Assembly (NCBI RefSeq): GCF_000300815.1
Contig: NZ_AMRX01000004.1
Location: 1 to 64,000, forward strand
From: Gayadomonas joobiniege G7
GTDB taxonomy: Bacteria > Pseudomonadota > Gammaproteobacteria > Enterobacterales > Alteromonadaceae
DNA length: 64,000 nucleotides
Direction: 5' to 3'
Positions 34,571-43,464 of the stretch are shown here, piece by piece. The notes below the pieces were generated by a model, which saw only the letters and a program-made list of their open reading frames with translations, made no database searches and was not told the DNA's origin. Within the stretch, counting starts at the first letter, position 1. Every line of letters begins with the position of its first letter. Position numbers and translations under genes: made by a program.

Positions 34571-35191
34571 GTGCAAAAATATATGATTGCTTTTTTTGCA
34601 GGAACTTGTTTGTTCATTTTGGCAATCGGTAGTTTTTGGTTGACCCAACTGGTTGGGCAAACAGCAAACGCCGAAATACAAGTGAGACAAATTGAGTTAG
34701 CTGCCACTCCGCCACCTCCACCGCCGCCTCAAAGTCAACGAGTGCATCAGCAAGCTGATGTAAATATGCAAATTGCAGGGCAGGGCGCTGTAATTGAGAT
34801 GACTGAGTTAGAACTGGACGTTGAAGTTGAAATTGATAGCCCAGAGACTCCACAAATCACACTGACAAAACAACAGTGGAAAATGCCAGAGGTTGATTGG
34901 GATGCGTTTGATTTAAACGACCTAGATGGACAGCCGAAACTGTTAACACCGATTAAAATTCATTTTCCTAAACGCCTAAAGCGCCGAGGTATTAAAAAAG
35001 TTGTGGTTAAGTTAGATGTTATGATTGATGAACAGGGCGATGTTACCCTGATTGAAATTTTAGAAAATCCTCATCATGAATTGGACAAAGAAATTCAGAG
35101 ATTTGTCCGAGGAAGCAAATTTACAGCACCGTCCAAAGAAAACGAAGCGGTCCGAGCACGTTTTATTTGGCCTGTGCAAATTGAAGCCTAG
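34571..35191 (+). CDS. tonB: TonB2 energy transducer
   Basis: 206 residues: one N-terminal membrane anchor (IAFFAGTCLFILAIGSFWL), a Pro run (PPPPPPP, about residues 46-53), an acidic linker, and a C-terminal TonB domain (HFPKRLKRRGIKKVVVKLDVMIDEQGDVTLIEI, then FTAPSKENEAVRARFIWPVQIE). The short proline region is typical of TonB2, which is smaller than enterobacterial TonB1. GTG start with AAGGAG nine bases upstream. It carries force to outer-membrane receptors for iron complexes or other substrates; no receptor gene is in the window. Confidence 0.9.
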   Translation: MQKYMIAFFAGTCLFILAIGSFWLTQLVGQTANAEIQVRQIELAATPPPPPPPQSQRVHQQADVNMQIAGQGAVIEMTELELDVEVEIDSPETPQITLTKQQWKMPEVDWDAFDLNDLDGQPKLLTPIKIHFPKRLKRRGIKKVVVKLDVMIDEQGDVTLIEILENPHHELDKEIQRFVRGSKFTAPSKENEAVRARFIWPVQIEA

Positions 35192-35202
35192 TGGATTTCA
35201 CA

Positions 35203-36573
35203 ATGAATAACTTTAAAATAAAACAATTTTTGCCGATTCAACTGCTGTTTTTATTATTAACCCCTTTGTTCGCTCGAGCAGATGTAAGTATCTTAATTGC
35301 AGAGCCTAATTGGCTGTTCGAGCTGGACAATCCTTATATTTATTCACGCCAAGGCAAAATATCAACGACCGAGCGGCAGTTTATTGAAGACATTCAGCAG
35401 CCATTAAAACGCGGACAGTATGACCAAGTCCTAGCTGCATTTGCTAAGTTATCACCAGACGACTTGAGCCCAGCTCTGAGAGAGATAAAAGGCCAGGTAT
35501 TAATGGGTCAACAGCAATATTCGTTAGCTAAAACTGAATTTTTATCTGTTCTACAAATAATGCCAGCGTCTGTGTTAAGCCATCGTAATTTGAGCTTGAT
35601 ATATTTAAAACAAGGGGACTTAGCGCAAGCACAAAAACATTTAGTGAAAACGTTAACGTTAGTTCAACCCGATGCTCAAATTTATGGTCAATTGGGGTAC
35701 GTAAATTTACAACAGCATGATTCGGCCAGTGCGATTGCCGCTTACGAAAATGCATTGATGTTAGAGCCGAGCAATGAGCAATGGCAACAAGGTTTGTTGT
35801 ATGCATTGATAGATAGCCATGCAACAAATAGAGCACAGCGGTTGTTAGAACAAATGATAAAACAAAACCCTAATGACGCAAAACTCTGGCTACAGCGCGG
35901 TCAGTTAGCACTTAAACGCGGAGATAGACTAGTGGCCATTAGCAGTTTAGAAACGGCTAATTTGATTTCTCCATTGACGAATGAGAATTTGTCTCTGTTA
36001 GTTAAGTTGCATATTCAAAGTGGTAGCGCCCACCAAGCTGTTGCTCTATTGGTCGAGGGAAAACAAGCATTGATTAATGCAAACAAGAGTCATTTTTCAA
36101 GCTTAATCTCTATCATGCACTGGCTTTCATCTAATCAGAGGTGGCAGGCGTTAACTCAATTATTATCGGCCGCAGTTGCTAAAAAAGCAGAGTTTGGCAA
36201 ATCTCAACAAGCACAAATCTCACTAATACAGGCAAAGCTCGCAATGGCGAACGGAGATACGGCACAAAGTCTAGATTTTTATCGTGAGGCTGTAGCCGAG
36301 GACCCAGCTAACGGGCAAATTGTGTTAGGTTTAGCTAACTTATATTATCAGTTAAATAATCATAACCAAGCCGATCTTTATTATTTACGCGCACAAGCTA
36401 TGCCTGCTTATAAAGAAGCCGCTTTACTCGGTCGAGCCCAACTGTTGATCGATCAAAAAGATTATTCGCATGCATTGGACCTGCTACGCCAAGTTTACCA
36501 GCAGAACCCAGACCGCAGCGATTTAATAAAAAATATTCGTTCGTTAGAAAGTTTATTGAACAACCGCTTATAA
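35203..36573 (+). CDS. TPR-repeat protein of the TonB2 operon
   Basis: About 456 residues with a signal peptide (IQLLFLLLTPLFARA) followed by many tetratricopeptide repeats (for example LSHRNLSLIYLKQGDLAQAQKHL and AQIYGQLGYVNLQQHDSASAI, and again near the C-terminus). A periplasmic scaffold role is likely. A TPR gene at this position is a regular feature of TonB2 operons. ATG at 35203 gives the better signal peptide; a GTG at 35191 overlapping the tonB stop is the alternative. Confidence 0.82.
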   Translation: MNNFKIKQFLPIQLLFLLLTPLFARADVSILIAEPNWLFELDNPYIYSRQGKISTTERQFIEDIQQPLKRGQYDQVLAAFAKLSPDDLSPALREIKGQVLMGQQQYSLAKTEFLSVLQIMPASVLSHRNLSLIYLKQGDLAQAQKHLVKTLTLVQPDAQIYGQLGYVNLQQHDSASAIAAYENALMLEPSNEQWQQGLLYALIDSHATNRAQRLLEQMIKQNPNDAKLWLQRGQLALKRGDRLVAISSLETANLISPLTNENLSLLVKLHIQSGSAHQAVALLVEGKQALINANKSHFSSLISIMHWLSSNQRWQALTQLLSAAVAKKAEFGKSQQAQISLIQAKLAMANGDTAQSLDFYREAVAEDPANGQIVLGLANLYYQLNNHNQADLYYLRAQAMPAYKEAALLGRAQLLIDQKDYSHALDLLRQVYQQNPDRSDLIKNIRSLESLLNNRL

Positions 36574-36574
36574 G

Positions 36575-37018
36575 TTAGCGGTATGGATCTGTTTTTAATT
36601 TTTCAACTCGCCAGCCTTCTGGTTGGCGTTTTAACAGAACAAATTTAAGATCTTTGTACCTGTTGCCGGCATAACTGCCATCTAATAAGACAGTGACAGT
36701 GGTTTGCTCAGCCTGAGGCGAAATACCCTCTTTAAATCTAACATCTTTGCTGAGTTGGATATCAACCTTATCGTATCTGCGGTTAAATAAAACAGACTGG
36801 ACCCGTTTAGTATTGCCGTAGTGCTGCAAAATTCGAGCATATTTAGGCGTTGCCAATTTAACTGCTTTCTCAATATCGTTATGATTATAAATGTTGTCAA
36901 AAAACTCTAACGCAACTGTTTCTGGCGATAAGTCCTCATTAGCTGACCAGTTACAGGCATTTAACAACAAAAGGCAAAACCCTAAAATGCTGATTTTTGA
37001 TTGAGTAGACTTATTCAT
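36575..37018 (-). CDS. Small lipoprotein, DUF4878-like
   Basis: 147 residues with a lipobox (LLNAC, Cys22), so a predicted lipoprotein. The mature domain (SPETVALEFFDNIYNHNDIEKAVKLATPKYA, then FVLLKRQPEGWRVEKL) has the pattern of an NTF2-like/DUF4878 fold, often of unknown function. The gene ends one base from the convergent TPR gene, with no room for a terminator between them. Confidence 0.7.
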   Translation of the reverse strand: MNKSTQSKISILGFCLLLLNACNWSANEDLSPETVALEFFDNIYNHNDIEKAVKLATPKYARILQHYGNTKRVQSVLFNRRYDKVDIQLSKDVRFKEGISPQAEQTTVTVLLDGSYAGNRYKDLKFVLLKRQPEGWRVEKLKTDPYR

Positions 37019-37110
37019 CGTTTGCCTTATTTTACATCCTAGATAAGAACTATAAATGTTATTGTGTAACTATTAAGGGGCAAAGTAAAGTCATTGGGCG
37101 GTTGAAGGCC

Positions 37111-37143
37111 AAAAATGATCAGGGTCTCAAAAACCCTGATCAT
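37111..37143 (-). terminator. Rho-independent terminator of cysK
   Basis: On the minus strand an 11-bp stem (ATGATCAGGGT and ACCCTGATCAT) with a 7-base loop is followed by TTTTTGG, just after the cysK stop. The stem is perfect. Confidence 0.88.
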
Positions 37144-37153
37144 CTGTGTTGGT

Positions 37154-38119
37154 TTATTGAACTAATTCAGCTTCGCTGAAAACGTCTGCAAATAATGGGC
37201 TGCTTAAATAGCGCTCAGCAGAGCTTGGCAGTATCACAACGATATTTTTATCTTTATTTTCTGGCTTGGCTGCTAAACGTTCTGCAGCAACGACAGCGGC
37301 ACCTGAAGAAATACCAGCTAAAATACCTTCCTCTTTCATTAAGCGATGAGCCATGGCCATAGATTCTTCATTAGAGACACATTCAACTGAGTCGACTAAG
37401 TCTAAATCTAAGTTACCTGGGATGAACCCTGCACCAATACCTTGAATTTTATGCGGTCCAGGCGTTAAGTCTTGACCAGCTTTTGCTTGAGTGATCACTG
37501 GAGAATCAGTTGGCTCAACTGCAACAGATTGAATGGCTTTACCTTGGGTGTTTTTAATATAACGGCTCACCCCAGTTATCGTACCGCCAGTGCCAACACC
37601 GGCAACAAAGATGTCGATTTTACCATCAGTGGCTTGCCAAATTTCTGGGCCTGTTGTTTTTTCGTGTATTTCAGGATTAGCAGGATTCTCAAATTGTTGT
37701 AATAAAACATATTTTTCAGGGTTTTGAGCAACAATTTCTTCCGCTTTAGCCACGGCACCTTTCATGCCTTTTGGGCCTTCGGTGAGCACAATATTAGCAC
37801 CTAAGGCTTTTAACAACTTACGTCGCTCTAGGCTCATCGTGGCGGGCATTGTTAACGTTAACTTATAACCACGAGAGGCAGCAACAAACGCTAAAGCGAT
37901 CCCTGTATTACCACTGGTTGGTTCAACAATCTCTTTGCCATCCCCTAAGATACCTTTTTTTTCAGCGTCCCAGATCATATTTGCACCGATCCGACATTTA
38001 ACACTAAAGCTTGGGTTACGAGCTTCGATTTTTGCAAAAACATTGCCAGACGTGACACGTTTAAGTTTTACCAAAGGTGTATTACCAATAGATAAAGAGT
38101 TATCTTCAAAGTAGTTCAT
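37154..38119 (-). CDS. cysK: Cysteine synthase A (O-acetylserine sulfhydrylase)
   Basis: Makes cysteine from O-acetylserine and sulfide with PLP. 321 residues (E. coli 323). PLP lysine K41 in [11 protein letters not shown], the CysK form of the site; substrate loop [11 protein letters not shown]; phosphate-binding [16 protein letters not shown]; and [13 protein letters not shown] near residue 225. The match to E. coli CysK is close throughout. It uses the sulfide from CysIJ at 57.8-61.3 kb. Followed by its own terminator. Confidence 0.96.
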   Translation of the reverse strand: MNYFEDNSLSIGNTPLVKLKRVTSGNVFAKIEARNPSFSVKCRIGANMIWDAEKKGILGDGKEIVEPTSGNTGIALAFVAASRGYKLTLTMPATMSLERRKLLKALGANIVLTEGPKGMKGAVAKAEEIVAQNPEKYVLLQQFENPANPEIHEKTTGPEIWQATDGKIDIFVAGVGTGGTITGVSRYIKNTQGKAIQSVAVEPTDSPVITQAKAGQDLTPGPHKIQGIGAGFIPGNLDLDLVDSVECVSNEESMAMAHRLMKEEGILAGISSGAAVVAAERLAAKPENKDKNIVVILPSSAERYLSSPLFADVFSEAELVQ

Positions 38120-38254
38120 TGCAAGAGTTCCTTAATTATATTTATGTCAGTGTAAGAATAACTAAAAAATTAATAAACAGAAGTGACATTTAGTTATAAC
38201 AAATAGCAGATAATAAAAAAGAGGAGAAGTGAATTTTTTTTAAAAAAGTCGTGG

Positions 38255-38287
38255 CTGGCGCCAATGCGCCAGTACCTGAACAAATGA
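38255..38287 (-). terminator. Possible terminator after the CBM48 gene
   Basis: Perfect inverted repeat CTGGCGC / GCGCCAG with a 4-base loop (38255-38272), about 30 bp beyond the CBM48 gene stop. On the minus strand a T-run (TTTTTT) follows but only after about eight bases, so it is a weak candidate. Confidence 0.4.
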
Positions 38288-38300
38288 TGATGAGCGAAAA

Positions 38301-38615
38301 TTAAGCGTTGCAATCAACGACAGAGTTATCACCTGATCCGACTGGAGAAGGCGCGTAGTTGTCAGCATCCCAGTCATTTTCCCAAGTTTCACCGTTGAGC
38401 AGATATTTAAACTGATAGCTTTGCCCAGCTTCTAAATTTAAATTTAAGCTAAAGTCACCACTTTTTAATTTTTTCATTGGGTTAGCCGTTTGTTCCCAGT
38501 CATTAAAATCGCCGACTAAAAATACTTCGTCAGCCTGCTGAGCTTGCTCTGCGGTTAATCGGAAGGTCACTTTGCAAACGGGTTTAGATTTTAAAAATTG
38601 TTTTTTCAGGCTCAT
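38301..38615 (-). CDS. Stand-alone CBM48/AMPK-type glycogen-binding protein
   Basis: 104 residues forming a single early-set (CBM48, isoamylase N-terminal-like) domain: VTFRLTAEQAQQADEVFLVGDFNDWEQTANPMKK, then QSYQFKYLLNGETWENDWDADNYAPS. The GDFNDW and YQFKYLLNG motifs are those used by AMPK-beta and branching enzymes to bind glycogen or starch-like glucans. No catalytic domain is attached. Binding is family inference. The spacer upstream is long and hairpin-rich. Confidence 0.85.
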   Translation of the reverse strand: MSLKKQFLKSKPVCKVTFRLTAEQAQQADEVFLVGDFNDWEQTANPMKKLKSGDFSLNLNLEAGQSYQFKYLLNGETWENDWDADNYAPSPVGSGDNSVVDCNA

Positions 38616-39122
38616 ACTCGGTCCCTATAGTTTCATTATGTAAAAGAATAAATCTTCCTACACTGGTTAGAATACAATCTGATACAAATTGTATACCAGA
38701 AAATCAGTAAGCTACCACCGCGTGTCATTGGAATTTGGCTAAACAGTCAGTTTAGCCGTGTCGCATGTGTACTTTTTTAATTGTTCGTTTGAACCCTGAT
38801 CTTTCCCGACACGTAAAAATATTTTAAAAAGCGCAGTAGATACCTTAACTTATGTAAAGTTAGTCGCGCTTTTTATAACTTGTCTAGGATCATACCTGCA
38901 AGGCTAATTATTATACAGCTATTATCTAAATTCAATATTTTGCCTGCTCAATGTTACCTTGTGATTAAACTTATCTTGGCAGCAAATAATTATTGGGTTT
39001 GCTTTCAATGCCATTTAAGATATCACGAGTGCACATTTTTGAAGCACAGTGTAACGACGGACATAACCTTTAAAGCGCTATCTAATGCTCGAAGTTAGCT
39101 GATAACAATACGGAATCGCTCA
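38616..39122. other. Long non-coding spacer with several hairpins
   Basis: 507 bp between divergent genes. Inverted repeats: 38672-38678 with 38688-38694 (ATACAAT/ATTGTAT) flanked by CTGG/CCAG; 38737-38744 with 38750-38757 (GGCTAAAC/GTTTAGCC); and 38825-38834 with 38866-38875 (TAAAAAGCGC/GCGCTTTTTA), which encloses a smaller one. No convincing reading frame: a 72-codon frame at 38880 has a TTG start and no ribosome site. Confidence 0.6.
38663..38880. ncRNA. Candidate structured small RNA
   Basis: Three successive hairpins in about 215 bp, the last ending in GCGC followed by TTTTTATA on the plus strand and TTTTTAAAA on the minus strand, as a terminator would. This could be a small regulatory RNA or a long 5' leader. 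The strand cannot be told from sequence, and no known RNA family is recognised. Confidence 0.3.
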
Positions 39123-40277
39123 ATGAAAACCAAAGCTCATTATTTGCTCCCGCCACTGATTTTAATAGGTGCAATTGGATTGGCCTACATGTTAGTTCAA
39201 TCAAAAGAAACGCCGGCTAAAAAACCGATAGAACATCAACCTCCTTTGGTGGAGGTCGAAAGTGTGAGTTGGCAAAATTGGCCTATTGAACTGTTCAGCC
39301 AAGGTTTTGTGCAAGCGACACAAAGCAGTCAACTAAGTGCACAAATCACAGGTCAGGTGAATGATATCAGTGAACAGTTTAAAGTTGGTATGCGGGTAAC
39401 AAAAGGCACTCGTTTGTTAACCATGGATGATTCAGATTACCGCGCCCAGTTGGCGTCTGCTAAAGCCAATCGTTCGGCAGCCGACGCAGCTTTAAGTGAA
39501 GAAAAAGCACGCGGCCGAGTGGCTGAGGCTGAATGGCAGAATATTTCTGACCAGCCAACAGATTTAGCCTTGCGTAAGCCACAATTGGCAGCGGCTGAAG
39601 CTGATTTAGCATTTGCGAAGGCGCAATTAGAGGACGCTGAATTGCAGCTTTTGCGTACGCGTATTTTTGCACCATACAACGCTATTATTGTTTCTCGCGA
39701 CGCGCAGCTGGGCGATTATCTAAGTCCAGGGAAACCCGTCGCCACTTTGCATGCAACCGACAGTGCAGAAGTTCGTTTGCCTGTCACTACAAAACAGCTA
39801 GGCATGATTTTAGGCGATCATAATCAAGTTGACTTTGAACCTATCGCTATCCGGTTAACCAGTTTAGAAGAACCCCATGTATTTTGGTCTGCGCAATTGG
39901 TGCGCAGTGAAAAAATAGTGACCAGCGATAGCCAAGTAATTTATTTAATTGCTGATATCCAAGACCCTTATAATATTAAAGGCCAACATGCCAAACCGTT
40001 ATTTTTTGGTCAATATGTGCAAGCCCAAATCCCAGTCGCTGAGGTGGGTAAAACAGCACGCATAGAACGCAGTTTATTGACACCCAGAGAAACCTTGTTA
40101 GTTGAAAATAGCGGTGTATTACACATTCGCTCGTTAGATATTCGATACAAGGACAAAAATTATGTCTATTTAGCTTCGGGTTTAAAACCAGGTGATAGGG
40201 TGATCACTTCAGCGCTAAGTACGCCTGTAACCGGCATGAAAATCAGGGTGCAATCACAGGCAGATGGAGCTGAATAA
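39123..40277 (+). CDS. RND efflux periplasmic adaptor (membrane fusion protein)
   Basis: 384 residues. An N-terminal anchor (YLLPPLILIGAIGLAYML) is followed by the barrel-sandwich/lipoyl half (GQVNDISEQFKVGMRVTKGTRLL), an alpha-helical hairpin (about residues 105-180), the second lipoyl half (RIFAPYNAIIVSRDAQLGDYLSPG), and a beta-barrel and membrane-proximal domain (PGDRVITSALSTPVTGMKI). It bridges the RND pump to an outer-membrane channel. The pump gene begins directly after its stop. No TolC-type gene is linked here. Confidence 0.9.
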   Translation: MKTKAHYLLPPLILIGAIGLAYMLVQSKETPAKKPIEHQPPLVEVESVSWQNWPIELFSQGFVQATQSSQLSAQITGQVNDISEQFKVGMRVTKGTRLLTMDDSDYRAQLASAKANRSAADAALSEEKARGRVAEAEWQNISDQPTDLALRKPQLAAAEADLAFAKAQLEDAELQLLRTRIFAPYNAIIVSRDAQLGDYLSPGKPVATLHATDSAEVRLPVTTKQLGMILGDHNQVDFEPIAIRLTSLEEPHVFWSAQLVRSEKIVTSDSQVIYLIADIQDPYNIKGQHAKPLFFGQYVQAQIPVAEVGKTARIERSLLTPRETLLVENSGVLHIRSLDIRYKDKNYVYLASGLKPGDRVITSALSTPVTGMKIRVQSQADGAE

Positions 40278-43200
40278 ATGAAAGAGAATAAACAAGGGGG
40301 CTTGATAGCGTGGTTTGTTTATAACCCAGTTGCTGCTAATTTGTTAATGGTTCTGATAGTGATTGCAGGCATATACGCCAGCTTTAGTATACGCAAGCAG
40401 TCTTTCCCGACCATAGAAGTTGATGTAGTGCATGTTCAGGTCCCTTATTTGGGGGCGGCGCCAAAAGAAGTTGAAGAAGGCGTGGTATTGAAGCTGGAAG
40501 AAGCAGTTAAAAAGATAGAAGGCATAAAATCGCTCGAGTCAGTCGCGCAGGAGGGATTGGGACGCGTAATGATCGAGGTACAAGAAGGGTATGATGTCAT
40601 TGAATTGATGAACGAAGTTAAAGTTCAGGTCGATGCCATCCCGAGTTTTCCCGAGAATACAGAAAATCCGGTAGTATATCGCGTTAAACCGGAACAAGCC
40701 GTTTTATGGGTTCAAGTGTTTGGCGATTTGAGCGAGCGAAAAATGAAAGACTATGCTCGTCAAATTCGGGATGAAATCGTTCAATTACCAGGTGTTACTA
40801 CGGCTGATGTGCAAGGGGCTCGGGCATACGAAATCGCGATTGAGATAGATGAGCAAACCCTACGCAAACATAATATTACTTTGGCTTTTGTGGCTGAGCG
40901 TATTCGTCAGTTTTCGCTTGACCTGCCGGGTGGCACTATAAAAACCCGCAACGGGGATATTTTATTGCGGGCGATAGGGCAAGCTTATCACAAAGCTGAT
41001 TTTGAGCAGATTAGTATTTTAACTCAAGCCGATGGTAGTGAGTTGTTGTTGAGAGATATTGCTCAAATTACAGATGCATTTGTTGAAACACGTTGGTATT
41101 CAAAATTTGATCAAAAAAACAGTATAGGTATTCAGGTAAAATCGGTTGGTACACAAAACGATTTAGAGATATCTCGTGTTGTAAACGAATACATCGAAGA
41201 AAAAAAACAAAGCTGGCCGGATGAAATTGGGCTCTCGATATGGGGTGACTCATCTTATTATTTGCAGGGACGTTTAGATTTAATGCTCAATAATATGCTG
41301 ATGGGCGCATTATTGGTGTTTTTAATTCTATCTATATTTTTACAGTTACGTTTGGCCGTTTGGGTTATCATAGGCCTTTTTGTTAGCTTTCTCGGCGCCC
41401 TCGCTATGATGCCAATTGCAGGGGTCAGTATCAATATGATTAGCCTGTTTGCTTTTATTTTAGTGCTGGGCATAGTGGTTGATGATGCTATTATTATTGG
41501 TGAAAGTGTGCATGCGTCAGTTGAAGTACATGGGCCAGGGCGAGATATTGTGGTGCGGGGTGCTAATCAGGTTGCAATGCCAGCAACTTTTGGGGTTTTA
41601 ACCACTATTGTTGCGTTTTTACCTATGTTGTTTGTTTCCGGCCCCTCGTCACCAATTTGGTCTTCGATCGGAATGGTAGTTGTATTGTGTCTAGCTTTTT
41701 CTTTAATCGAGTCTAAATGGATTTTGCCCTCTCATTTAACCTCAATCGCCAAACATAAACCCCCTCAGACAAGCCAGTTAAAACAATCTATCTTAGGGCG
41801 CATTCGACGTGGCGTCGATCGAGCATTGCAAAGCGTTATTGATAGCTTGTATTTACCGCTTCTTGCCAGGTGTGTTCGCTTTAGATATACAACCTTAGCA
41901 AGTTTTATTGCCATTTTGATATTAGCAATCGCTTTGATGGCGTCAGGTGCAGTACGTTTTGTATTTTTTCCTAATTTACCGAGTGATTATGTGCAAGCGA
42001 CATTGACGATGGAAGATGGCACGCCAGATGCGCGTACGCAAATGGCCGTTGATCAATTGCAAGCGGCTTTATATCGAGTGAAAGCGGAGCATTTTCCCGA
42101 TTTAGAAGAGGATGTTGTTGCGCACAGCATTGCTTTTATTGATGGACAAATTACCGGAATGGCGTGGGCCGAATTAAATAAAAAATATAGTGAGCAAATT
42201 AATGGAATGCAGGTGGCCAATTTATGGCGTGAAGAATTTGGTGAGGTTGCAGGGGTACGCTCTGTCAGTTTTAACGGCTCTATCTCTGGGGGGGCCGGGG
42301 CGGATTTAGAGTTTTTATTTCGTAGCGATAATATCGAACAAATTGCGGCGGCCGCCAAAACATTAAAAGACCAACTGTCAGAGTTTACCGGTGTATATGA
42401 TATTGATGACAGTTACAGCGGTGGTAAAGATGAGTTAAAGTTAGCGCTAAAACCTGCTGCTACAGGTTTCGGTTTGACGTTAGCAGATATAGCGCAGCAA
42501 GTTAGAGCGGCATTCTATGGGGTTGAAGTGCAGCGTATCCAGCGTGATGACGAAGAGATCCGAGTAATGGTGCGCTACCCGCTGCAGCAGCGAAGTTCCA
42601 TTGCTGATATAGACAATATGTGGCTAACCACGGCAGACGGTCGTCGGGTGCCGTTTTCTATGGTCGCTGATTATAGCCTAGGTGAAGGTTATGCCACTAT
42701 ACAGAGGATTAATCATCAGCGCTCAGTTAGTGTGACAGCAAAGGTGGATAAAGCGATTGCCGAACCTGGCACGCTGGCAAATGAAGTTCAAACTAAGCTG
42801 ATCCCTAAAATTTTAGCGCAATATCCAGACGTGAAATTCGAGCTATATGGGTCATCCAAAGATGAACAAGAAGCGTTAGACTCGCTTAAAGTAGGATTTT
42901 TATTTGCGCTCATTGCGATTTTTGCGTTAATGGCGATCCCACTTAAATCGTATAGTAAGCCACTGATTATTATGGCTGTTATTCCATTCGGTATCGTTGG
43001 GGCTGTGCTTGGTCATTATTTGCTCGGGCTTGCAATGAGTGTTCTGTCAATGTTTGGTGTGATTGCGTTAGCTGGCGTTGTGGTGAATGATTCATTGATT
43101 TTTGTTGATTATGTCAATCATACTATAGAGCGAGGAAAAGGTCTGCTGGATGCAGTTCAGGCTGCGGGCGCGCGTCGTTTTAGAGCCATCTTATTGACTT

Positions 43201-43403
43201 CTTTAACGACTTTTTTTGGTTTAATTCCAATTGTCTCTGAAACCAGCTTACAAGCAAAAATAGTGGTGCCCATGGCAGTTTCGCTTGCATTTGGTATTTT
43301 GTTTTCTACAATTATGACACTTTTATTACTGCCAACTTTATATGTGATATTAAATGATATACGCGCTATCTTCGGACGCGCTGAACAAATTAATAAGCAG
43401 TAA
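40278..43403 (+). CDS. RND-family efflux pump permease
   Basis: 1041 residues, AcrB/HAE1 type. The first helix starts at residue 10 (WFVYNPVAANLLMVLIVIAGIYA); the transmembrane-4 proton-relay aspartates are in LVLGIVVDDAIII; the TM10 to TM11 region has GVIALAGVVVNDSLIFVDYVN and LLTSLTTFFGLIP. The two large periplasmic loops and internal duplication are clear. Substrate is not predictable, and these pumps can also move metabolites. It works with the adaptor encoded immediately upstream. Confidence 0.93.
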   Translation: MKENKQGGLIAWFVYNPVAANLLMVLIVIAGIYASFSIRKQSFPTIEVDVVHVQVPYLGAAPKEVEEGVVLKLEEAVKKIEGIKSLESVAQEGLGRVMIEVQEGYDVIELMNEVKVQVDAIPSFPENTENPVVYRVKPEQAVLWVQVFGDLSERKMKDYARQIRDEIVQLPGVTTADVQGARAYEIAIEIDEQTLRKHNITLAFVAERIRQFSLDLPGGTIKTRNGDILLRAIGQAYHKADFEQISILTQADGSELLLRDIAQITDAFVETRWYSKFDQKNSIGIQVKSVGTQNDLEISRVVNEYIEEKKQSWPDEIGLSIWGDSSYYLQGRLDLMLNNMLMGALLVFLILSIFLQLRLAVWVIIGLFVSFLGALAMMPIAGVSINMISLFAFILVLGIVVDDAIIIGESVHASVEVHGPGRDIVVRGANQVAMPATFGVLTTIVAFLPMLFVSGPSSPIWSSIGMVVVLCLAFSLIESKWILPSHLTSIAKHKPPQTSQLKQSILGRIRRGVDRALQSVIDSLYLPLLARCVRFRYTTLASFIAILILAIALMASGAVRFVFFPNLPSDYVQATLTMEDGTPDARTQMAVDQLQAALYRVKAEHFPDLEEDVVAHSIAFIDGQITGMAWAELNKKYSEQINGMQVANLWREEFGEVAGVRSVSFNGSISGGAGADLEFLFRSDNIEQIAAAAKTLKDQLSEFTGVYDIDDSYSGGKDELKLALKPAATGFGLTLADIAQQVRAAFYGVEVQRIQRDDEEIRVMVRYPLQQRSSIADIDNMWLTTADGRRVPFSMVADYSLGEGYATIQRINHQRSVSVTAKVDKAIAEPGTLANEVQTKLIPKILAQYPDVKFELYGSSKDEQEALDSLKVGFLFALIAIFALMAIPLKSYSKPLIIMAVIPFGIVGAVLGHYLLGLAMSVLSMFGVIALAGVVVNDSLIFVDYVNHTIERGKGLLDAVQAAGARRFRAILLTSLTTFFGLIPIVSETSLQAKIVVPMAVSLAFGILFSTIMTLLLLPTLYVILNDIRAIFGRAEQINKQ

Positions 43404-43415
43404 TTATCGACCGGT

Positions 43416-43440
43416 TTAGCCTAGCAATGAGCTAGGCTAA
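43416..43440 (+). other. Hairpin between RND pump and porin genes
   Basis: Perfect 9-bp stem TTAGCCTAG / CTAGGCTAA with a 7-base loop, in the 61-bp gap between pump and porin. No T-tract follows, so it is not a classical terminator; it may protect the upstream mRNA. Confidence 0.45.
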
Positions 43441-43464
43441 GTTAACAGGAATCAAGTCATACAT

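Noticed and set aside
38880-39098. A 72-codon reading frame in the long spacer
   Set aside because: TTG start, no ribosome site, no recognisable domain, and it overlaps the hairpin-rich region; looks like chance.
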